From positions 1 to 14,814 of the forward strand of contig CAMAQW010000019.1 of assembly GCA_945860335.1 (NCBI GenBank): 14,814 bases of DNA, written 5' to 3'. A program made the position numbers and the translations under genes. The notes below the pieces were generated by a model, which had not been told where the DNA came from, did no database searches, and was given only the letters and a program-made list of their open reading frames with translations. Positions 1 through 7,787 of the stretch are shown here, in pieces; position 1 is the stretch's first letter; each line of letters starts with the position of its first letter. The DNA comes from Sediminibacterium ginsengisoli. GTDB lineage: Bacteria > Bacteroidota > Bacteroidia > Chitinophagales > Chitinophagaceae.

Positions 1-534
1 ATTTCTAAATTGGCGGGTGAGCACTGGTGCGAATACTATTTTAATAAGTATGGCGTAGATGTGAGAAGCCTCAGGTATGCCGGTTTAATTGGTTACAAGT
101 CTTTACCAGGCGGCGGAACCACAGACTATGCTGTAGATATTTACCATAAAGCCCTAAACGACGAAAAGTTCACTTGCTTTTTAAGTGCCGATACGTATTT
201 GCCAATGATGTATATGGAAGATGCGATACAAGCAACCATTCAATTAATGAATGCCCCTAAAGAAAATATTAAGATTCGTACGAGTTATAATTTATCGGGT
301 ATGAGTTTTTCGCCACAGGAAATTTATAAAAGTTTATTGCCTTATTTCCCGAAATTTACAATCGAATACGTATCCGATTTTAGACAACAAATTGCAGACA
401 GTTGGCCCAACAGTATCGATGATAGTGCCGCGCAACATGACTGGAATTGGAAGCCCGCATTTGATTTAAATGCAATGACAGCAGCTATTGTAGACAACTT
501 ACCTAGCTATTTTAATTACAACAAGCACAAATAA
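1..534 (+). CDS. tdh: L-threonine 3-dehydrogenase, SDR (NAD-dependent epimerase-like) type, 5' end missing
   Basis: This enzyme oxidises L-threonine to 2-amino-3-ketobutyrate with NAD+ in the cytoplasm, the first step of threonine breakdown to glycine. The reading frame is open from the first base, so the gene starts outside the window. About 178 codons are present of a family length near 315. The first residues read I-S-K-L-A-G-E. The Lys at bases 7-9 would be the Lys of the YxxxK catalytic pair, which places the Tyr just before the window. Family features visible are the LRYAGLIGYKSLPGGGTTDYAVDIY stretch (from about base 70; substrate and cofactor side of the extended SDR fold) and the PMMYMEDAIQATI segment (about 199-240). 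The stop lies 4 nt before kbl, whose product uses this enzyme's product, and this adjacency supports the call strongly. An apparent start at base 10 is only an internal TTG Leu codon. The unrelated zinc-type (MDR) threonine dehydrogenase is excluded by the motifs. Confidence 0.93.
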   Translation: MSKLAGEHWCEYYFNKYGVDVRSLRYAGLIGYKSLPGGGTTDYAVDIYHKALNDEKFTCFLSADTYLPMMYMEDAIQATIQLMNAPKENIKIRTSYNLSGMSFSPQEIYKSLLPYFPKFTIEYVSDFRQQIADSWPNSIDDSAAQHDWNWKPAFDLNAMTAAIVDNLPSYFNYNKHK

Positions 535-538
535 TTTT

Positions 539-1732
539 ATGTACGATCAATTCAAACCCTTTTTAGTTAACGAAATAGCATCTATTAAAGAAGCTGGCTT
601 ATTTAAGAAAGAAAGAATCATTACATCGGCGCAAGCTGCTCAAATTACGATACAGGGTGGACAAGAGGTTCTAAATTTTTGTGCCAATAACTATTTAGGA
701 TTATCATCTCATCCAAAAGTAATTGAAGCAGCAAAAGCGGCTATTGATTCGCATGGGTTTGGTTTATCATCTGTACGTTTTATTTGTGGTACACAGGATA
801 TTCATAAAACATTAGAACAAAAGATTTCTGAATTTTTAGGAACAGAAGATACCATTTTATATGCTGCCGCATTTGATGCTAATGGTGGTGTATTTGAGCC
901 TTTGTTTGGTGAAAAAGATGCGATCATTTCAGATGCACTCAATCATGCTTCCATTATAGATGGCGTAAGACTTACAAAGTCTATGCGCTATAGGTATGAA
1001 CACAATTCTATGGAAGATTTGGAAGCTAAATTAAAAGAAGCGGTGGCTGCCGGTGCTGTTCAAAAAATAATTGTAACCGATGGTGCATTTTCTATGGATG
1101 GTACCATTGCCCAACTAGATAAGATTGTTGAATTGGCGGAAAAGTATGAAGCCTTGGTCATGACAGACGAATGCCATTCTACTGGATTTTTAGGAAAAAC
1201 AGGAAGAGGGGTGCATGAGCTAAAAGGAGTGATGGGTAGAGTAGATATTATTACCGGCACATTAGGTAAAGCATTGGGTGGCGCATCTGGTGGTTTTACA
1301 TCAGGAAAAAAAGAAATCATTGAAATATTAAGACAACGCTCAAGACCTTATTTATTTTCAAATACGCTAGCGCCCTCTATTACAGGGGCTTCTATTGCGG
1401 TATTTGATTTGTTGTCGCAAACCACCGAGCTACGTGATACCCTGGAAGCCAATACACAATATTTTAGAGCAAAAATTACGGCCGCAGGTTTTGATATTAA
1501 ACCAGGCACACATCCCATTGTGCCAATTATGTTGTACGACGCAGTAGTGTCTCAAAAAATGGCCGAAAAATTATTGGAAAAAGGAATTTATGTGATTGGT
1601 TTTTATTACCCTGTTGTTGCAAAAGGTCAGGCCAGAATTCGGGTTCAAATTTCTGCGGCACATACGACTGCTCAGTTAGATCAGGCCATTGAAGCCTTTA
1701 CAGCCGTGGGTAAAGAATTGGGGGTCATTTAA
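539..1732 (+). CDS. kbl: 2-amino-3-ketobutyrate coenzyme A ligase (glycine C-acetyltransferase)
   Basis: This PLP enzyme cleaves 2-amino-3-ketobutyrate with CoA to give glycine and acetyl-CoA. It belongs to the alpha-oxoamine synthase family, together with BioF, HemA and serine palmitoyltransferase. At 397 aa it is full length. The key residues fall at the same numbers as I recall for the E. coli enzyme: His136 in DALNHASIIDG (ring stacking on PLP), Asp210 and His213 in TDECHSTGF, and the PLP Schiff-base Lys244 in TLGKALGGASGG. The substrate-loop FCANNYLGLSSHP segment lies near residues 47-59, and the C-terminal domain carries GFYYPVVAKGQARIRVQISAAHT near 354-376. The start is the ATG 4 nt after the tdh stop, with no Shine-Dalgarno sequence, so the two genes are almost certainly one transcript. 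The tdh context separates it from BioF. A terminator follows at 1751-1778. Confidence 0.96.
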   Translation: MYDQFKPFLVNEIASIKEAGLFKKERIITSAQAAQITIQGGQEVLNFCANNYLGLSSHPKVIEAAKAAIDSHGFGLSSVRFICGTQDIHKTLEQKISEFLGTEDTILYAAAFDANGGVFEPLFGEKDAIISDALNHASIIDGVRLTKSMRYRYEHNSMEDLEAKLKEAVAAGAVQKIIVTDGAFSMDGTIAQLDKIVELAEKYEALVMTDECHSTGFLGKTGRGVHELKGVMGRVDIITGTLGKALGGASGGFTSGKKEIIEILRQRSRPYLFSNTLAPSITGASIAVFDLLSQTTELRDTLEANTQYFRAKITAAGFDIKPGTHPIVPIMLYDAVVSQKMAEKLLEKGIYVIGFYYPVVAKGQARIRVQISAAHTTAQLDQAIEAFTAVGKELGVI

Positions 1733-1750
1733 ACCGTACATATCATCCAT

Positions 1751-1778
1751 AAAAAACCCGCTTGTTTGAGGTTTTTTT
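1751..1778 (+). terminator. Rho-independent terminator of the tdh-kbl operon
   Basis: The arms AAAAAACC (1751-1758) and GGTTTTTT (1770-1777) pair perfectly over 8 bp around an 11-nt loop, and the right arm runs into a T7 tract (1772-1778). It starts 18 nt after the kbl stop. Because the left arm is an A-run, the element could also work on the opposite strand, but no minus-strand gene ends here. The remaining bases to 1882 are AT-rich and hold no gene. They presumably contain the promoter of the next gene, but I found no clean match to the Bacteroidota -7 consensus TAnnTTTG; TTATTTTG at 1819-1826 is one base off. Confidence 0.8.
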
Positions 1779-1882
1779 GCCGTTTATATATATTAACTTA
1801 GGCCATAATTGGTTTATATTATTTTGCATTCAATAAGTCTTTCAAATCAACTACTATATTTTAAATTTTTAAACTCAACATT

Positions 1883-2587
1883 ATGAAAAAAGTGTTTCTT
1901 TTAATGGCTGTCCTTGTATCAGCTGTTTTTACCGTAAGTGCACAATCTGCAGATGATATCATTGCAAAGTATATTACCGCTATTGGTGGCGCCGAAAAAT
2001 GGTCTAAAGTTCAATCCATCAAAATTGAAGGACAAATTGAAATGCAAGGGATTGCGATTCCATTTGTGATGCAAGGCCTTCAAATGAAAGGTGCTCGTGT
2101 AGATGCAGAGTTTCAGGGCAACAAAATCATTGATATTACAACCCCTTCAAAAGGTTGGTCTCAAAATCCATTTGGCGGTAAGGCTACTTTAAGCCCAATC
2201 ACAGATGACGAATTAAAACAAAAATTAGATGATTTAGATATCCAAGATGCGTTTATTGATTATAAATCAAAAGGTTCTGTTGTTGAATTTTTAGGAAAAG
2301 ATGAAGAAGATGGTAATGAGTATCATAAAATTAAGATGACCACTAAAAACGGCAATGACAAAACTTATTTCTTTGATATTCAAACCAATTTAATTTATAA
2401 AATAGAGTCTGTTGTAAAGCAACAAGGACAAGAAGTAAAGTCTGCTGTTAAATATTTGGATTATCAAACACTTGATTTTGGTATTAAAATGGCTTTCAAG
2501 CAAGATCAGGGTCAAATGATGATGGTCAATAAAAAAATCATTGTTAACCCTACTATTGATGCAGCTATTTTTAATGGCGGTAACTAA
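1883..2587 (+). CDS. Exported LolA/LppX-like protein (outer-membrane lipoprotein-sorting-like), function unknown
   Basis: This is a 234-aa periplasmic or outer-membrane-associated protein. Residues 1-21 are a clear signal peptide (MKK, hydrophobic core, then TVSAQ with cleavage after the Ala or Gln). There is no lipobox Cys. The mature part opens with SADDIIAKYITAIGGAEKWSKVQSIKIEG, a signature I know from a large Bacteroidota family usually named 'outer membrane lipoprotein-sorting protein' or hypothetical. It continues as alternating beta strands (for example YHKIKMTTKNGNDKTYFF near residues 148-165 and the pattern Y-x-x-Y-x-T-L-D-F-G-I-K near 193-202), consistent with the half-barrel LolA/LppX fold that cradles lipid or lipoprotein. 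It ends with NPTIDAAIFNGG, also typical of the family. The downstream propeller gene begins 31 nt later on the same strand, so they are probably co-transcribed. The substrate is not inferable. The family assignment is fairly secure; a role in lipoprotein transport is only suggestive. Confidence 0.78.
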   Translation: MKKVFLLMAVLVSAVFTVSAQSADDIIAKYITAIGGAEKWSKVQSIKIEGQIEMQGIAIPFVMQGLQMKGARVDAEFQGNKIIDITTPSKGWSQNPFGGKATLSPITDDELKQKLDDLDIQDAFIDYKSKGSVVEFLGKDEEDGNEYHKIKMTTKNGNDKTYFFDIQTNLIYKIESVVKQQGQEVKSAVKYLDYQTLDFGIKMAFKQDQGQMMMVNKKIIVNPTIDAAIFNGGN

Positions 2588-2618
2588 TTTATTATTTAAT
2601 TGACCTCACACTTTTTTT

Positions 2619-5600
2619 ATGCAAAAGAAAATATTTTTTTCTGGAATCTTTTTGTTGTTTGTTCTTTTAACAAGTGCACAAACCACTATTAATTCCTCTT
2701 ATTTTCAGGTAATGGCTGCAAGGTCTTTAGGCCCTTCTACCATGAGTGGAAGAATAACGTCTATTGATGGTATTACCGCCGATGGTCAATTAAATTTATA
2801 TGTTGGAACTGCAGGTGGCGGCATCTGGAAAAGTCAAAATGGAGGACTTAGCTTTAAGCCTTTGTTTGATAAATATTGTCAATCTATTGGCGCACTCGCT
2901 ATTGAGCCAGGTAATGCAAAAGTTGTTTATGCAGGTACCGGTGAAAGCAATATGAGAAATTCTGTCTCTTATGGTGATGGACTTTACAAAACAACCGATG
3001 GTGGAAACAACTGGCAAAAAATTGGTCTAGAAGGAACAGAGCGCATCAGCAAAATTATTGTTGATCCTACCGATAAAAAAACAGTGTATGTTTCGGCGCC
3101 TGGCCCACTCTGGAATAATTCTGCAAATAGAGGGTTGTATAAAACCACAGACGGTGGTAAATCATGGGCAAAAATATTATACGTTAACGAAGAAACTGGT
3201 TGCGCAGATATTGCGATGCATCCAACAAAGCCAAATGTTATCTATGCATCTATGTGGCAGTTTAGAAGAAAAGCGTATGCATTTAGTTCTGGTGGTCCGG
3301 GTAGTGGTTTGTTTAAATCTTTGGATGGAGGAAAAACTTGGAATAAACTTTCGAAAGGATTACCTGCTGGTGAATTTGGTAGAATTGTAATTACCATTAA
3401 TCCTTCTAAACCTTCAGAGCTAATGGCAATTGTTGAGGCAAAAGAATCTGGAATTTTTGTTTCTGAAGATGAAGGGGAATCTTGGAAAAAGTTACCTACC
3501 AACGAAAACTTAACGGCGCGTCCGTTTTATTTTAGCACGCTTGTATACGATCCAAAAGATCCAAAGCGAGTATATCGTCCAGCCTATGACTTTCAATTTT
3601 CAACGGATGGAGGAAACTCATGGAGTGGCGCGTTTACGGGAGGTGTTCCTCCGCACGCAGATCATCATGCATTGTGGATCAATCCATCTAACCCTGATAT
3701 GATGTTTTTAGGTACGGATGGTGGTATTTATATGAGTACAAATCGTGGTACTGCTTGGAGTTTTTTAAATAATCTTCCGGTTGGTCAATTTTATCATGTA
3801 TCTACTGATAATCAAACGCCTTACAATGTTTATGGCGGATTACAAGACAATAATAGTTGGATGGCTCCTAGCTCGGCACCAGGTGGTGTTACTGCCGTTG
3901 ATTGGAGATGGATTAATGGTGGCGATGGATTTTGGGTACAACCAAGTTTATTAAATTCAAAAGTTATTTTTTCTGAATCACAAGGCGGTGAAATTTCTAA
4001 AGTAGATTTAACCACGGGCCTATCATATGGCATACGTCCTAAAAAATTAGAAGGTGACGACGAGCACCGTTGGAATTGGAACACGCCGATTGTAATGGGT
4101 GCTTCAAAGAAAAAGAATGCTGCTGGAAAGCCGGTTTATAATTTATATACGGCTGCTCAATATTTATTTAAGTCTACAGATGATGGTAAAAACTGGGAAA
4201 GAATTTCTCCAGATTTAACAACCAACGACCCTAATAAAATTAATCAAGCCGAAAAAAATACGGGAAGCATTACGGGTGATAATACAAGTGCCGAAAATCA
4301 TTGTACTATTTTTACCCTTGTGCAAGATCCTAAAAATGAAAATGTTATTTGGGTCGGAACCGATGATGGTAACTTGCAATTAACAACCGATGGCGGTAAA
4401 ACTTGGCAAAACAAAGCCCCTGCTATTTGGAAAACAGGTGTTCCAGAAAAAACTTGGATTAGCAGTATTGAAATTTCTTCTTTGGATTCAAAAAGGATTT
4501 ATGTGACGCTTGATAACCATATGTATGGCGATATGAATACCTATGTGGTGATGAGCGCTGATGGTGGTATAACATGGAAGAAATTTAGTTCATCAGAATT
4601 TACAGGATTTGCACATATCATTAGAGAAGATATTGTAAATGAAAAGCTGTTATTTTTAGGAACAGAAATGGGTTTATTTATTTCTTTGGATGGCGGTAAT
4701 AACTGGATGCGTAGTAAGTATCAAAACATGCCTTGGTATAATTTAGTGCGCGATATCAAAATTCAACCACAAACCAATGATTTAGTAATTGGATCGCACG
4801 GAAGAGGCATTTATATTATTGATAATATTGAGCCTCTGCGCGAACTTGTAAAATCGGATGTTAACCAACCGGTTAAATTTTACCCAGTTCAAAATTTCAA
4901 ATACGCATACACACCACAATTTCCATTGCCTGCCGATAATTTAACAGGTTGGAATGGCGGTAGTAATGCAGTAGCGCCTACTTTTTATTATTACTTGAAA
5001 GAACGTAGCAATACCGGTGTTAAAATTGAAATTTATGATGCTTCCAATAAAAAGATCAAGGATATTAATGGATCAAGTTCAAAGGGATTAAACCGTGTTT
5101 ATTGGGATTTAACCATTAATGCACCAAAGGTTGCTCAAGGTGGCTATATTGCTCAGTCAACTGTTTTATTTTCTTCGGTGATTGGACCAAAGGTTGATAT
5201 TGGAACTTACAAAGTAGTACTCAAAACAGATGGTAAAGAGTATGTTCAAAATATTTTGATAGAAGCCAATCCTGCAAAAGGCTTAAGTGCACAAACGGTT
5301 GGTTTATTGCACAAGCAAAGCATGCGTTTATATCAGTTACATGAGCGTTTACATACACTAATAGATTCTTTAGATAAAACGGTAAAGACGATTTCGTTAG
5401 GAGACACTACGGCTACATCTGTTAAAGAAAAGTTGAGTAAGTTGGACTTATTTAAAAGAGAGATTGTAGAACTCAATAGAAAATCAATTTTCTTTGATGA
5501 GTTTAAATACCGTAGACGCGTTAGTGATTTATATGTAAGTGTTGCTAATGGACTTGAGCCACTTTCTCCTATTCAAGAAAAAGGAATCGCTGTTTTAGAA

Positions 5601-5648
5601 GATCAGTTTTTAGTTTTCCAAAAACGCTTTTTTGACTTGATTAAATAG
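2619..5648 (+). CDS. Exported BNR/Asp-box beta-propeller protein (VPS10/sortilin-like, 'glycosyl hydrolase' by annotation)
   Basis: This is a 1009-aa secreted or surface protein with a signal peptide at residues 1-20 (hydrophobic core ending LLTSAQ). The body is built from Asp-box repeats of the form S/T-x-D-x-G-x-x-W. Ones I can place are at about 125 (TTDGGNNW), 176 (TTDGGKSW), 234 (SLDGGKTW), 282 (SEDEGESW), 328 (STDGGNSW), 373 (degenerate, STNRGTAW), 519 (STDDGKNW), 589 (TTDGGKTW), 646 (SADGGITW) and 689 (SLDGGNNW). That many boxes fits one ten-bladed or two smaller sortilin-type propellers. HGRGIYIIDN (about 727-736) closes the propeller as in many homologues. It is followed by a beta-rich region (about 745-885) and a helical C-terminus (about 890-1009, QSMRLYQLHERLHTLIDSLDKTV). 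Homologues are often labelled glycosyl hydrolase because of the Asp boxes, but these are structural repeats, not catalytic proof, and I see no identifiable active site. There is no C-terminal T9SS sorting motif. Co-transcription with the LolA-like gene 31 nt upstream is likely. Confidence 0.82.
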   Translation: MQKKIFFSGIFLLFVLLTSAQTTINSSYFQVMAARSLGPSTMSGRITSIDGITADGQLNLYVGTAGGGIWKSQNGGLSFKPLFDKYCQSIGALAIEPGNAKVVYAGTGESNMRNSVSYGDGLYKTTDGGNNWQKIGLEGTERISKIIVDPTDKKTVYVSAPGPLWNNSANRGLYKTTDGGKSWAKILYVNEETGCADIAMHPTKPNVIYASMWQFRRKAYAFSSGGPGSGLFKSLDGGKTWNKLSKGLPAGEFGRIVITINPSKPSELMAIVEAKESGIFVSEDEGESWKKLPTNENLTARPFYFSTLVYDPKDPKRVYRPAYDFQFSTDGGNSWSGAFTGGVPPHADHHALWINPSNPDMMFLGTDGGIYMSTNRGTAWSFLNNLPVGQFYHVSTDNQTPYNVYGGLQDNNSWMAPSSAPGGVTAVDWRWINGGDGFWVQPSLLNSKVIFSESQGGEISKVDLTTGLSYGIRPKKLEGDDEHRWNWNTPIVMGASKKKNAAGKPVYNLYTAAQYLFKSTDDGKNWERISPDLTTNDPNKINQAEKNTGSITGDNTSAENHCTIFTLVQDPKNENVIWVGTDDGNLQLTTDGGKTWQNKAPAIWKTGVPEKTWISSIEISSLDSKRIYVTLDNHMYGDMNTYVVMSADGGITWKKFSSSEFTGFAHIIREDIVNEKLLFLGTEMGLFISLDGGNNWMRSKYQNMPWYNLVRDIKIQPQTNDLVIGSHGRGIYIIDNIEPLRELVKSDVNQPVKFYPVQNFKYAYTPQFPLPADNLTGWNGGSNAVAPTFYYYLKERSNTGVKIEIYDASNKKIKDINGSSSKGLNRVYWDLTINAPKVAQGGYIAQSTVLFSSVIGPKVDIGTYKVVLKTDGKEYVQNILIEANPAKGLSAQTVGLLHKQSMRLYQLHERLHTLIDSLDKTVKTISLGDTTATSVKEKLSKLDLFKREIVELNRKSIFFDEFKYRRRVSDLYVSVANGLEPLSPIQEKGIAVLEDQFLVFQKRFFDLIK

Positions 5649-5776
5649 TGATTGTGGGGCACCTATTAACTTTTAACAGTGGTTTGTAAGCTGTTACGGG
5701 GTTTTATTGTGGTATGATTAAACATTAAAATATAAATTAGCGCTGTTCAATTAAATTTAGGCTCTAAAATTTATTG
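5649..5776 (+). other. Short intergenic region with a weak 6-bp hairpin
   Basis: This AT-rich gap lies between the propeller gene and the desaturase remnant. A small stem TAACAG (5674-5679) with CTGTTA (5691-5696) and an 11-nt loop is followed by CGGGGTTTTATT. It could serve as a weak terminator for the preceding two-gene unit, but the stem is short and the T-run is broken and set back. Nothing else is recognisable here. Confidence 0.3.
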
Positions 5777-6049
5777 ATGGCTATTATTGTTTTTTTGTTG
5801 CTTCATTGGTACCTATCCCTTTTTGGTCAAACATTTTATTTGCACCGTTATTCGGCACATAAAATGTTTACCATGTCTAAGTTTTGGGAGAAGTTCTGGT
5901 ACATGTATACTTGGATAACGCAAGGAACCTCTTATTTAAATGCCCGTGCTTACGCGATACTGCACCGAATGCATCATGCATATAGTGATACGCAACTTGA
6001 TCCCCACACGCCGCATTTTTTTAAGGAAGCGTTTACCATGAGAAAGTAA
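5777..6049 (+). pseudogene. Acyl-CoA desaturase, N-terminal fragment only (truncated)
   Basis: This is the first ~90 residues of a membrane di-iron fatty-acid (delta-9-type) desaturase of the short Bacteroidota form, which is normally about 240-260 aa. Two of the three histidine boxes are present: HRYSAH (about residues 23-28) and HRMHH (about 64-68, in YAILHRMHHAYSDTQLDPHTPHFF). The membrane segment IIVFLLLHWYLSLFGQTFYL precedes the first box. The frame hits a stop at 6047-6049 just after HFFKEAFTM, where intact homologues continue into a loop, two more helices and the third box (NNHHK-like). That third box, and therefore half the metal site, is absent from everything downstream. The product cannot be an active desaturase. 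I take the ATG at 5777; the TTG at 5774 adds one residue and is unnecessary. Sequence immediately 3' belongs to a different gene, so a deletion junction lies around 6025-6050. A functional copy may exist elsewhere in the genome. Confidence 0.85.
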
Positions 6050-6222
6050 CCCATCATTCACCCGTATTAATGTTGCTAGCCCTCGTAGGATTGGCTGCGC
6101 TACTTATACCTTTGCACCATAAGCTTGAACATTGGGCGGTGCATAAGTTAATTGAAAAAAATAAGCAGTCAAGATTAGAAGCAGCTAAAAAAACAATTGA
6201 GCAACTAGAAAAATCTGTATAA
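6025..6222 (+). pseudogene. Orphan C-terminal tail of an unidentified membrane protein
   Basis: This frame, different from the desaturase fragment, is open from just after a TAA at 6022-6024 to TAA at 6220-6222. It reads a hydrophobic helix (PVLMLLALVGLAALLIPL, from 6061) and then a charged amphipathic tail (HHKLEHWAVHKLIEKNKQ, then SRLEAAKKTIEQLEKSV). This has the look of the last transmembrane helix and cytoplasmic end of a larger protein. The pattern 'IPL-basic helix-RxxAAKKTIxxLE' resembles the segment that follows the membrane domain in some sensor kinases and transporters, but I cannot name the parent. An ATG at 6070 could give a 50-aa peptide with no recognisable start signal. Because the window places it directly behind a decapitated desaturase, I read it as the 3' end left after a deletion. 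It might instead be a small membrane protein gene; the confidence reflects that. Confidence 0.5.
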
Positions 6223-6233
6223 GTAAAAAGGGT

Positions 6234-6989
6234 TTAAAAGATAGCTACATTGACGTCTGTATTTTCGTCAATCTTATATTCTTTTTTTAATAGTTCTAGT
6301 AGTTCTACTGCTCTTTTGAAATGCCTGTCCACACTCACTAATAGCACGTTTTTTAGCGAATTATTAATATGGTTTAATCGATTGCCAAATTCAGTTAAAA
6401 TGAGCGGGTCGGTGGTTAATAGTTTTGCATTGTCTGCCACCTCACCTGTTGTTACATTTATATAATATTTTTGATCAAAAATAGAGTAGGATTTTTCTCT
6501 TGCTTTAAATTTTAATTCATCAACAAAATTGCTATACTCTTTTAGATTGTCTGATTTTACCCAATAATCAGAAATTTTGTTACTAAGCTCTTGGTTTTCT
6601 ACAAGTCGCATACCTCCTGCATTTTTTAATTGAGCAGAGGTTCGCTCACTTAAGTTCCATCTTAGTGCACCACCTGTTTTCAAATTTAAACGGTATAAAA
6701 GTTTAATTGTATTAACATTCCAAACATTATTGATTAGTAATGTATTGGTCGTATCTAATTTAGAAGTTTGAATGGTGTTATATTTTACCAAACTATTTAA
6801 TATGGTGGTATCTTTTCGTAAGTCTTCGTAAAGACTTTGCATGTATTGTTTTTCACGATTCCCTTCAATTAAATGTTCCCGTTGATTTTCTGCAAAAAAG
6901 CCAAGCGTTACCGCTGCAAAAAGCATGATAAACTCTGTAACATATTCTTTCCATTTTTTTGGATGATGCGAGTGGTGATGTACTTCCAT
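6234..6989 (-). CDS. Single-pass membrane protein with His-rich N-terminus, paralogue A (unknown family)
   Basis: This 251-aa protein is not one I can assign to a named family. The start MEVHHHSHHPKKW carries five His in the first nine residues. It is followed by one strong transmembrane helix (about 16-33, YVTEFIMLFAAVTLGFFA) and then ENQREH. No signal peptidase site is seen, so it is probably anchored with the short His-rich end in the cytoplasm and about 215 residues outside, although orientation is only suggested by the KK before the helix. The large domain is mostly helical and charged (EKQYMQSLYEDLRKDTTILNSL near 46-67; NRLNHINNSLKNVLL near 203-217; HFKRAVELLELLKKEYKID at the end), so it may form a helical bundle or coiled coil. 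The gene lies 15 nt after its paralogue on the minus strand, last in a three-gene unit. No terminator is obvious after its stop. The two copies are near-identical in motif order around the helix and divergent beyond it. Confidence 0.8.
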   Translation of the reverse strand: MEVHHHSHHPKKWKEYVTEFIMLFAAVTLGFFAENQREHLIEGNREKQYMQSLYEDLRKDTTILNSLVKYNTIQTSKLDTTNTLLINNVWNVNTIKLLYRLNLKTGGALRWNLSERTSAQLKNAGGMRLVENQELSNKISDYWVKSDNLKEYSNFVDELKFKAREKSYSIFDQKYYINVTTGEVADNAKLLTTDPLILTEFGNRLNHINNSLKNVLLVSVDRHFKRAVELLELLKKEYKIDENTDVNVAIF

Positions 6990-7004
6990 AACTTTTATTT
7001 TATT

Positions 7005-7766
7005 TTAAAATTCTTTTTTATTTAATTGAGAGAGAAGTTTTGTGTTTAGCTCTTTCGCTGTTTGTATTACATATAGGTAATACCCGCATCGACTTTCAAT
7101 TTTATTTACTAATAACCTGAATTCTGGATCAATAATCCTTTTTCTTAAAGCGAGAATTGTTTTAAAGTCTTCTAACTGATCTGAACTTGATCTTGTCTGG
7201 AAGGGTAGCTTTTCAATTGAATTAATAACAAATCCATATCCAAAAGTTTTCCCAACAAATTCATTATAGTCATTGTCTAATAATGTATTGTTCACAACAA
7301 GTTTGCCATATAAAGCTTCATAATACTCTGCTATGAGCTTTTTTGTTTCATTATTTTTAATAAAACTTAAGCTACCGGAAGAAATAGTGTTTTTGTAAGA
7401 AGCATTGTTAATAAAGAGGGCTACACTAAATGTCGTATTTGAATATATTTTAACTACTGAATCTATTAGCTGATTTTCATTCATTTGATGATGACTAAAT
7501 GCAAAAGACAGGTCTTTCATTTGCTCAAATTTTACCAAAGAATTACTGTACTCATCTATTCTTTTATTAATTTGAACTGAATCTTGTTTTAAATCATCAA
7601 TCATAGCAATCAAATTCTGATTTTTATGATTATCAATAACTTGATGTTCCCTTATATTTTCGGCAAAAAAGCCCAGCGTAACGGCTGCAAATAGCATGAT
7701 AAACTCCGTAATGTATTCCGACCATTTTTTCTTATGGGTAGGATGGTGCGGATGATGTACTTCCAT
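7005..7766 (-). CDS. Single-pass membrane protein with His-rich N-terminus, paralogue B (unknown family)
   Basis: This 253-aa protein is a tandem paralogue of the gene just downstream on the minus strand. Its first residues are MEVHHPHHPTHKKKW (five His in the first eleven), followed by the same transmembrane block EYITEFIMLFAAVTLGFFAENIREH (about 17-41). From position 17 to 41 it matches the paralogue at nearly every residue, and DNA similarity there is visible by eye. After that the two share layout (helical, 210 residues, Asp/Lys-rich) but little sequence. Here the external part contains DDLKQDSVQINKRIDEYSNSLVKFEQM near 53-79 and ends KELNTKLLSQLNKKEF. I recognise no enzyme motif. It begins 21 nt after the stop of the small membrane protein gene upstream, so it is probably co-transcribed with it. 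A metal- or stress-sensing role could be imagined from the His-rich tip, but nothing demonstrates it. Confidence 0.8.
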   Translation of the reverse strand: MEVHHPHHPTHKKKWSEYITEFIMLFAAVTLGFFAENIREHQVIDNHKNQNLIAMIDDLKQDSVQINKRIDEYSNSLVKFEQMKDLSFAFSHHQMNENQLIDSVVKIYSNTTFSVALFINNASYKNTISSGSLSFIKNNETKKLIAEYYEALYGKLVVNNTLLDNDYNEFVGKTFGYGFVINSIEKLPFQTRSSSDQLEDFKTILALRKRIIDPEFRLLVNKIESRCGYYLYVIQTAKELNTKLLSQLNKKEF

Positions 7767-7787
7767 AAATTAGACTATTTATTCAAT

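Noticed and set aside
1060..1320. Minus-strand open frame inside kbl
   Set aside because: It lies wholly within a well-supported gene, is rich in Pro and Ser as expected of an antisense shadow, and has no start context or recognisable domain.
2796..4084. Several open frames on both strands inside the propeller gene
   Set aside because: All overlap a continuous 1009-codon gene with clear Asp-box repeats; none has a recognisable motif.
5674..5710. Terminator after the propeller gene
   Set aside because: The stem is only 6 bp and the T-run is separated from it by CGGGG; recorded as a weak hairpin rather than a terminator.
6250..6465. Plus-strand open frame opposite the His-rich paralogue A
   Set aside because: It is antisense to a gene supported by its paralogue; the sequence is low-complexity Ser/Phe.
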